NCBI GenBank assembly: GCA_011800155.1
Contig: CM022377.1
Coordinates: 2,108,001-2,172,000, forward strand
Length of the DNA: 64,000 nt
Reading direction: 5' to 3'
From: Flammulina velutipes
Lineage: Eukaryota > Basidiomycota > Agaricomycetes > Agaricales > Physalacriaceae
The notes under the pieces were generated by a model. That model did no database searches. It was not told where the DNA came from and worked only from the letters and a program-made list of their open reading frames with translations. Positions within the stretch are counted from its first letter, which is position 1; every line of letters starts with the position of its first letter. Both the position numbers and the translations under genes were made by a program. Shown one piece after another: positions 58,125 through 64,000 of this stretch.

Positions 58125-58246
58125 GATCGGTTGACGCCTCACCAATACTTAACTTGTTCACCTCATTTACATCTCAGATCGACTCGCTCACTAACGCTCC
58201 ATCATCCAAGAAAAAGTGGAACGGGTCCCGTACGCCCTTTTGTCGC

Positions 58247-58561
58247 ATGCCTGGTATCGCCGCATATCCACCAAGACCACCGCCTCTTCCAGCTACAGGC
58301 CATGGCGTCAACCAGAGCGGATACTCGGTGTTCCTTGCACAGCAAATTCTCAACTGTAGCTCTGTTACCGTTGGCGTAGCCACTGCTTTGATCAGCATGC
58401 TACAAATCAATGGTCCGACTCTGAACAGTGAAATAAGAGGGACGGTTTTCGATTCGGGTGGAATGAAGCTATTAGCTAATGATGGCGTATCGATGACACG
58501 AAAACCTGAAATTCGAGGGGATGTCAGAGGTACCCTACCTCTAATCACTGATCTGCGTTGA
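58247..58561 (+). other. Weak open frame in the 58.1-58.9 kb gap
   Basis: A 105-codon frame with an ATG at 58247 (MPGIAAYPPRPPPLPATG ... GTLPLITDLR). It shows no recognisable domain, and the antisense frame is also open. The rest of 58125-58904 holds nothing except the leader of the second ART-like gene, which resembles that of copy 1. Confidence 0.3.
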
Positions 58562-58904
58562 CTCCAAGATTTCCAGGGCACAACAGTTCATTTGTATAAT
58601 GCAGTGCTCACAGTCACGGTAGTCTTCTAGTAATCTGCGAGAGCGCAATTATGGCATGGAAATCATCGTCTTCGTAGCTACGACGATGCCGCTCTGCAAT
58701 GATGCTGGCGAGTTCAAAAATGCGGTTATTATAAGTACTGACAGCACAGAGACTCTGATCTCTATCTGCCGGGCGCAATCACATCTCTAAAACTTACGCT
58801 GGTGAGTCCTTGTCTGCGCTCTCCCCTTCGCTACTGATAAGCGAGACATAGGTCGTATCATTCACTTTCTCATTTACCGCCCCTTTTGCGTGTGAACTTT
58901 CAAA

Positions 58905-60143
58905 ATGACCTTTACTGCATCCTTCCGTTCTGTCGTAATCACTGCTCTTCTTGTCGGGCTGTCAGCCAATGCAGCTCCAGGAGGAACTCCAGGCTCTCCG
59001 TCGTCTTCTACGGGGTCGAATCTAAGCAACTACGGCGTGAGTGGCGTTTGTCTATATTGTGATTCAACTACTAAAACGAGCCATGATTTCAGGTATGCGA
59101 AGCATACAGCAAACATTCTCGGCTGGGCGAAACGTTACACGTTCAAATAGGACACGTTAGTAACCTCGTAGAGCGCGCTAAGTATGGAACCGAGGGATTT
59201 CCGGACCCCACGACGGATATCACTGCGTACCATGGTACAGTAGCAAGGCGTCTGGATTCATTACAACAAGGGGTCAAAATTTACGACTCACGAGGAGATC
59301 ACTCAAAACATGGTAATATCCTGTGCTCTTCGACCCGGCGTGGGTTTCTGATTAGGTGAACAGGTGGATTTTACTTGACGCCTTCGTTCCGGTCGGCTGG
59401 TCAATGGAGTTGCTATGGTAGAGGTGAGAACGTCGACTATGCTTACATATTCGGTGAGTCCGTTTCTTACCCCCGCCGTGCTGTATTGATTCTTTGTTTC
59501 GCAGAATATTCCTGGGATAGTACCAAGTAAGTGAATTGACGGATCAGGAGATTTTGTCTGATCATCTGGGAAGCGCAACGGTTAAGCCCTACTCCGAATG
59601 GCAATCGGAGGAAGAATACGAGAACGTGAGAGATGTAATACTTTTTTGAAGGCGCTTTTTAACGATTTCTCAACTAGTTCTGCAACGCAAATTACTGTGA
59701 TCACTTGAAATATGAGTCTGCTAGTATGACCGACAAAGAGAAGGAAGATAAATTGACGGAGTTCGAGTGGATACCAAAGAATTATGACATGTTGGAGGGG
59801 TACGTTCGCCCTCTTCGATTCTTTGTAGTCTTCTCTGACGGCAGGCATTTTTCCAGGCCCATGTTAGCTGTGAAAGGTATGAATTTCTCGTCTCACACGT
59901 TTTCCAAGTGAATTAATACACTATCTAACAGACATTGGCTCAAAATTCTGGCAGTATACCGTCGTGCGAAATGAGGGATTAAAACACCTCAAGCAGGTTC
60001 ACGTATACAAAGTTCCGTGCAAATACTTCCCTAAGGGTGAAGGTTTGGAGATGAAGGATACCTTTGGGCCGAGTGACGAATTTAGTGAACAGGACCGGAA
60101 GGCAGTGGGCCTTACTGATGATGAAGCAGAAAAAATTGTGTAG
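58905..60143 (+). CDS. Secreted ADP-ribosyltransferase-like protein, copy 2
   Basis: Paralogue of the gene at 49200 with the same exon order. It has a signal peptide, then, after splicing, AYHGT followed by GGFYLTPSF and AGQWSC, so the putative NAD-binding motifs are kept. Divergence from copy 1 is greatest in the 40 residues before AYHGT and in the C-terminal tail, as expected when target contacts change or constraint is loose there. It ends at TAG 60141-60143. No in-frame stop was found in the exons I traced. The assignment to ADP-ribosyltransferases is by motif only. The leader and promoter regions of both copies are alike. Confidence 0.65.
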
Positions 60144-60283
60144 ATCCGTATACTACTTTGACAGAGCCAGATCCATAATCTTCTTCTATAAAAGTGTGTG
60201 AACGGGAACGCACTGCGATCGCCAGAGACGTCCTCCTTTGATCGTCGCCGGGATTGCGGTGTTCATGAGAAGGGGAGGATATA

Positions 60284-60656
60284 CTGTACTCGCATGAATG
60301 TAAGCTACGGACCCGGGTGCGTAACGCACCGCATGCTGGATACCGACCTTGCGTTACGCGTTATGCCCATCTCAACTTGGATACCAACTATTGTCTGGTG
60401 GCGACCTGCAGCTGTCGCAGCATCGATAGAGGACCGGGAGACGATGGAATAGATTCATACAAGTATAGATACATTAATGAACAGTATTCTCGTTGACAAG
60501 TGCTTATTTTCAAGCTATCTATACTTGCGCCACACTTCTCCGTAACGCACTCTACATTGGATACGACCTCTACGTTACGCGTTACGACCCCGCCACATAG
60601 GATACGTAACGAGGGCTGCGTTATGCGTTACGTATCTTACATTCATGCGAGTACAG
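60284..60656. mobile_element. MITE with CTGTACTC termini and TA target site
   Basis: 373-bp element with an exact inverted repeat of about 21 nt at its ends (CTGTACTCGCATGAATGTAAG) and TA on both sides (60282-60283 and 60657-60658). The interior is rich in GCGTTACGCGTTACG-type motifs. Its termini (CTGTAYTC) and internal motifs resemble those of the MITE at 26787-27042, so the two may belong to one superfamily. Confidence 0.75.
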
Positions 60657-61004
60657 TATCACACGATATTCTGTTTAAGCATTGATGTGCGATAACTCAT
60701 GTTCTTTCTACTTTAAATTCACATGCATGTTGTCATACAGGTTGTTATCCCCATCTGTCAAATATTGATATTGATGCTTCACATCATCAACGTAAGCCAG
60801 TGATAAGAATTGAACAATGAACTGAAAAGTGAGCTCGCTATCCACTTCGGCACTATCCATGCCGCTCCTGCCGCCAACCAATACATGCTTGTGTCAGTGA
60901 AGACACTTTGATTTTTCCCGCGCTTCATTGTACCACCACTATTTAAATGCCTCCAGCATCACTTTGTCCTCCTCACCTTCTTACCACCAACAAGCTACTC
61001 AACG

Positions 61005-61334
61005 ATGTCCGCCACAGCCTCTACTTCTTCGCCCTCACAGGCTCCCGCCCCAGAGGACAAACAACCGCCTACTCCCTTCATCTGCTTTCGTTCGAACTTT
61101 TGTGCGCTCAACCCACAAGCCGTGATGGAGGCTTGGCGGCAAAGCACAAAAGAGCAAAGGGCTTACTGGGAAGAAATAGCGGCCGAAAAGAAACTCGAAC
61201 ACGAATTGAAATACCCTGATCATAAACTTCAGCCAGCATCTGCAGGGGAGAAAAGGCTCCTGCAGACGGAGAGGAAGAAGAATCGAGAGGAAAAGAAGAG
61301 AGCCCAAGAGAATCAGAGGAGAGAAGAGAAATGA
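61005..61334 (+). CDS. Small HMG-box-like protein
   Basis: Single exon, 109 residues, starting MSATASTSSPSQAPAPEDK at 61005. Residues 23-75 resemble an HMG box: PPTPFICFRSNFCALNP, then AWRQSTKEQRAYWEEIAAEKKLEHELKYPDHKLQPA. The YPD-YKYQP-like ending is typical of fungal mating-type/sequence-specific HMG boxes. The domain is about 15-20 residues short, missing part of the region between helices 1 and 2. The tail is a charged coil (LLQTERKKNREEKKRAQE). It may bind DNA weakly or act as a partner protein. It could also be a decayed HMG gene that stayed open. Confidence 0.6.
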   Translation: MSATASTSSPSQAPAPEDKQPPTPFICFRSNFCALNPQAVMEAWRQSTKEQRAYWEEIAAEKKLEHELKYPDHKLQPASAGEKRLLQTERKKNREEKKRAQENQRREEK

Positions 61335-61642
61335 CGCGAGTTAGGACTCGAACAAAGAGGCACATCCAGTGGCGACCTCGAGGCTTCGGAGCACGAGACA
61401 TATTTATCGATGTCAAATTCCATAATTAGTTTACCTACGGAAGACTTTTGTTATCTTCTCAACTCGATTACCGATCCCCAAAACGCCACCCGACGCAATC
61501 AACAACAACTCTTTCTTCCTTGCTTTCAAAGCACCTATCGACCATTATCACAACACTAGAAATAAGCTGTTAATGGCCTTGATTCGTTCTCAACTCCGGG
61601 GCAAAGAATATAAACCTCCTCTTGACATCATTGATACCTACA
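61335..61642. other. Short gap, no gene
   Basis: About 310 bp between the HMG-box-like gene and the next gene. A possible TATA-like ATATAAAC lies near 61609. Nothing else is visible. Confidence 0.4.
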
Positions 61643-62288
61643 ATGAACCCCCAACCAACATACACCCTCAGCCCTGCTCAAGAGCTTGCTGCCACCCACT
61701 ACTTCGGAAAAAAGAAAGGTACTGTCATATCCCAAAGCAGCACCACTTGCAATTGTGTCGCGCATAACTGGAGATGCCGCTGGGATATCACCTATCTTAC
61801 TGAAGGCGCCATTATCCTCGAGCACCAAGCGCCGAGTAATGTCCCACCTCTTCACCCCATGTACGCGCTATCCTGTCCTCTCAATTCAGCATTGAAGGTG
61901 ATCCCAACTACCTAGGGTCCCCCGCGTCACACCTCAAGCCCTCACGCAAGCCCAATGGAATGCCCTCACCTACAAAGTCGACGTCAACCCTCATTTCATC
62001 GTCCTATGGAAGCTTTCCGTACCTCCTCCGTTAGTCGGCTCGAGCATACCTGCTGGTGTTATGGTCGAGATGATGAAGGGATGGCTCTTCCGCGACGCAT
62101 GGGCTGATATCCCAGGGAAAGCGACACTTCAAGTTCCGGGCCATATCGTTGTCCGCTGCAAAGGCTGTAATGAATATGAACAGATTAAAAACCTTGTTCA
62201 ATGGACGCGCCATAGGGATGAATGTATGGGTATAGCGAAACAGATGGCCTTATTCGTGATGGAACGCTGGGAGAAAGGTCTGCTTTAG
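61643..62288 (+). CDS. Unknown small protein with a possible zinc site
   Basis: Two exons from the ATG at 61643 (MNPQPTYTLSPAQELAATHY) to TAG at 62286-62288. An intron (GTACGC...CTAG) joins LHPM to VPRVTPQALTQAQWNALTY. Near the C-terminus CKGC, then after about 15 residues HRDEC, form a possible CCHC zinc-binding site. The rest shows WKLSVPPPLVGSS and VEMMKGWLFRDAWADIPG. No signal peptide or membrane segment is seen. I do not recognise the family. Coding quality (frame, codon use, splice sites) supports a real gene. Confidence 0.6.
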
Positions 62289-62492
62289 GGAGACTCCATT
62301 CTTTGAATACCATGGAATTGAGATGTCGACCAAATATTGTCTGACGGCAGCGAGTTCCTCTGAGTCGGGAGATAGTCTCGGGTTTGTATGCATAAAAGGA
62401 CAAGAGCGCAAACGCGGAAATAAAGTCGGTCCGATACGGTCCGGTTCGTTACTTTCAAACCACCAGTCTTCGCGCTTACCATCTGCTCGAAG

Positions 62493-63740
62493 ATGGCCGA
62501 ACACTTCCCTCAGGAGTTAATAAACCACATCCTAGATTTCTTGCAAGACGACACCACCTCCCTTCTAGAAGCATCCACAGTCTGCCGTCGTTGGTCGACC
62601 CCTATCCACTATCTTCTCTATCGCTCAAGACTTTGTGTGGTGCCAGTTGGAACGTACTGGGAAGATAAACCTCCCCGATGTTACCTCTGGACGTCTTCTT
62701 TCCTTGACACAATTGCGCAGCGCCCCAAAGTGGCTCATCACGTCCGAAAGCTCTCGGTGTGGGCCTCTGAGGGTTTACAATTGTGCGACTCCGATCCCGA
62801 TGAGAGGAGATCTGACTATGTGTCGACGTACAATCTTGGTCGACAACTGGCGACGTTGCTTCCGTTGCTCACGTCCTTGAAACTCCTCCAGCTGGACATG
62901 ACAAGATGCGCGTGTGACCCGGGACGGGCTGCTAGGATCTTGGACAGTGTATTCTGCTCCCTGCGGACTCGTAGGAGCGCTCTTGAGGAGCTCAAAGTCA
63001 TTGGAGGTACCATGACCTTCCACCTTCTTCATGGAACAGCGATCAAGAAGGTATCTTTACGTTCATGTGGCCTTCCTGATAAAATTCCGCTGGATGCACG
63101 CACTTCACTGGAAGATCTGGACATAGGCTCACAAAATGTCGAGTTACTTCCACCGCTTCTCGCAGCCATACCTCGTCTTCTTCCAGATCTCCAGCGATTG
63201 TCATTCGCTTCTTGGATGTACACTTCTGAGCATATCGCCAAAATCCTCCCCATGACAGTGAAGTATTGGCGGATGAACATGATTCACCATTACGGTAGGT
63301 ATCCACAGTCGAAGAATCCGGAATACAACCCACAAAAACTTTGTAAAGGGTGCTATAGTAAACATGAGCTTGGCTTCGACTTGAGCCACGCTCGAGGTGT
63401 AGAGCATATCTCTCTGCGATATTCCGGACAGAATTCCGATTTTCTGAAACGGGTCACGGATGGATGGGTGGAAAGCTTACTCCGCTTTGTAGATCGGGGA
63501 CATGCGTTGCAGAGAGTGACCATGTCATTTCCAGAGCTCCCTATCGGTGCCGAATCCATTATCGAAAGCACTCTGAAACCATTGGAAGATGTATTCGTGA
63601 GGCATAGTTTACAGGTATCGATCGAGGAAATCTCTTCGTTGTCTTTGAGCATATTCCCTGAGCTTCGCAGGCTAGGCTTGTTGAGAGTAATAGATCATGG
63701 TACGTGGAATTTCCGCAATGTCATCTCAGTGCCTCTCTAA
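62493..63740 (+). CDS. F-box protein
   Basis: Single exon, 415 residues. It starts MAEHFPQELINHILDFLQDD followed by LLEASTVCRRWSTPIHYLLY, a complete N-terminal F-box. The body has leucine-rich strands (LKLLQLDMTRC, LEELKVIGGTM, IKKVSLRSCGL, LEDLDIGSQNVE, LQRLSFASWMY, ALQRVTMSFPEL) as in LRR-like substrate-binding regions. It ends FRNVISVPL and TAA at 63738-63740. Predicted to act in an SCF ubiquitin ligase; target unknown. No break is visible. Confidence 0.85.
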   Translation: MAEHFPQELINHILDFLQDDTTSLLEASTVCRRWSTPIHYLLYRSRLCVVPVGTYWEDKPPRCYLWTSSFLDTIAQRPKVAHHVRKLSVWASEGLQLCDSDPDERRSDYVSTYNLGRQLATLLPLLTSLKLLQLDMTRCACDPGRAARILDSVFCSLRTRRSALEELKVIGGTMTFHLLHGTAIKKVSLRSCGLPDKIPLDARTSLEDLDIGSQNVELLPPLLAAIPRLLPDLQRLSFASWMYTSEHIAKILPMTVKYWRMNMIHHYGRYPQSKNPEYNPQKLCKGCYSKHELGFDLSHARGVEHISLRYSGQNSDFLKRVTDGWVESLLRFVDRGHALQRVTMSFPELPIGAESIIESTLKPLEDVFVRHSLQVSIEEISSLSLSIFPELRRLGLLRVIDHGTWNFRNVISVPL

Positions 63741-64000
63741 CTAATCTGTCAGCAGATTAGTCGTCGTCGGTGCGAGGCGAACATTTGGCTCACTCCTTCC
63801 CAAACAGTAAAGTAAAGCCCACACGCATCACCAATTGAATGGAGCTTCCGTTCCTGTGATATGTAGTAAACATCTATCCGCCATCGACATTCATATAGGT
63901 AACGTAACAAAAACATCCGTTTTTCTTCCCAACGGACTTGTCTTGTTCTCTCAACGACAAGGCGCCCCATTCCTGGCGAACAATGACAATATATAAATCT

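Overview
The window looks like nuclear DNA of an agaricomycete (mushroom-forming) basidiomycete. Genes are compact, with many introns of about 45-60 nt. The gene families fit that group: many F-box proteins, divergent protein kinases, a large divergent G-alpha subunit, wax-synthase-type membrane proteins, and a KDZ (Kyakuja/Dileera/Zisupton) DNA transposon. I saw no rRNA, tRNA, CRISPR or prokaryotic features. Coding spans run from the first ATG to the stop and include introns. I placed splice sites by eye from frame continuity and, where possible, from paralogues.

Layout. 0.1-3.8 kb: a protein kinase and a disordered protein on the minus strand that may be one gene. 5.0-10.2 kb: an F-box gene and two tandem secreted endonuclease/exonuclease/phosphatase (EEP) genes, all minus. 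11.2-17.3 kb: plus-strand housekeeping-type genes (Rab18-like GTPase, mitochondrial-type DEAD-box helicase, Ran1/Sks1-like kinase). 17.5-22.4 kb: three tandem F-box genes, each with the same 21-nt element about 36 nt before its ATG; copies 2 and 3 each carry an in-frame stop. 23-26.4 kb: an F-box gene and a wax-synthase-like gene. 26.5-30.1 kb: a duplicated, partly decayed segment with a 256-bp MITE and two copies of an unknown gene. 31.9-34 kb: a divergent G-alpha with a 4-nt exon. 35.4-48.4 kb: F-box, C2H2 zinc-finger, D-2-hydroxyacid dehydrogenase, secreted lysine/acid-rich protein with a broken copy, sugar transporter and alpha/beta hydrolase genes. 49.2-60.1 kb: two paralogous secreted proteins resembling ADP-ribosyltransferases, with a complete 7,556-bp KDZ transposon between them. 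60.3-63.7 kb: a second MITE, an HMG-box-like protein, a small unknown protein and another F-box gene.

The most interesting region is 49-60 kb. The transposon has an 8-bp target-site duplication (AAATGGTT), 316-bp terminal inverted repeats that agree wherever I compared them, a transposase with its hallmark motifs, and three passenger genes. One passenger encodes an HMG-box protein. Another is a small two-exon gene on the opposite strand that is easy to miss because its first coding exon is only 16 nt. The intact ends suggest recent movement.

Most neighbours have no evident joint pathway. The visible local processes are tandem duplication (F-box, EEP, ART-like and unknown genes), decay of some copies, and transposon insertion among the duplicates.
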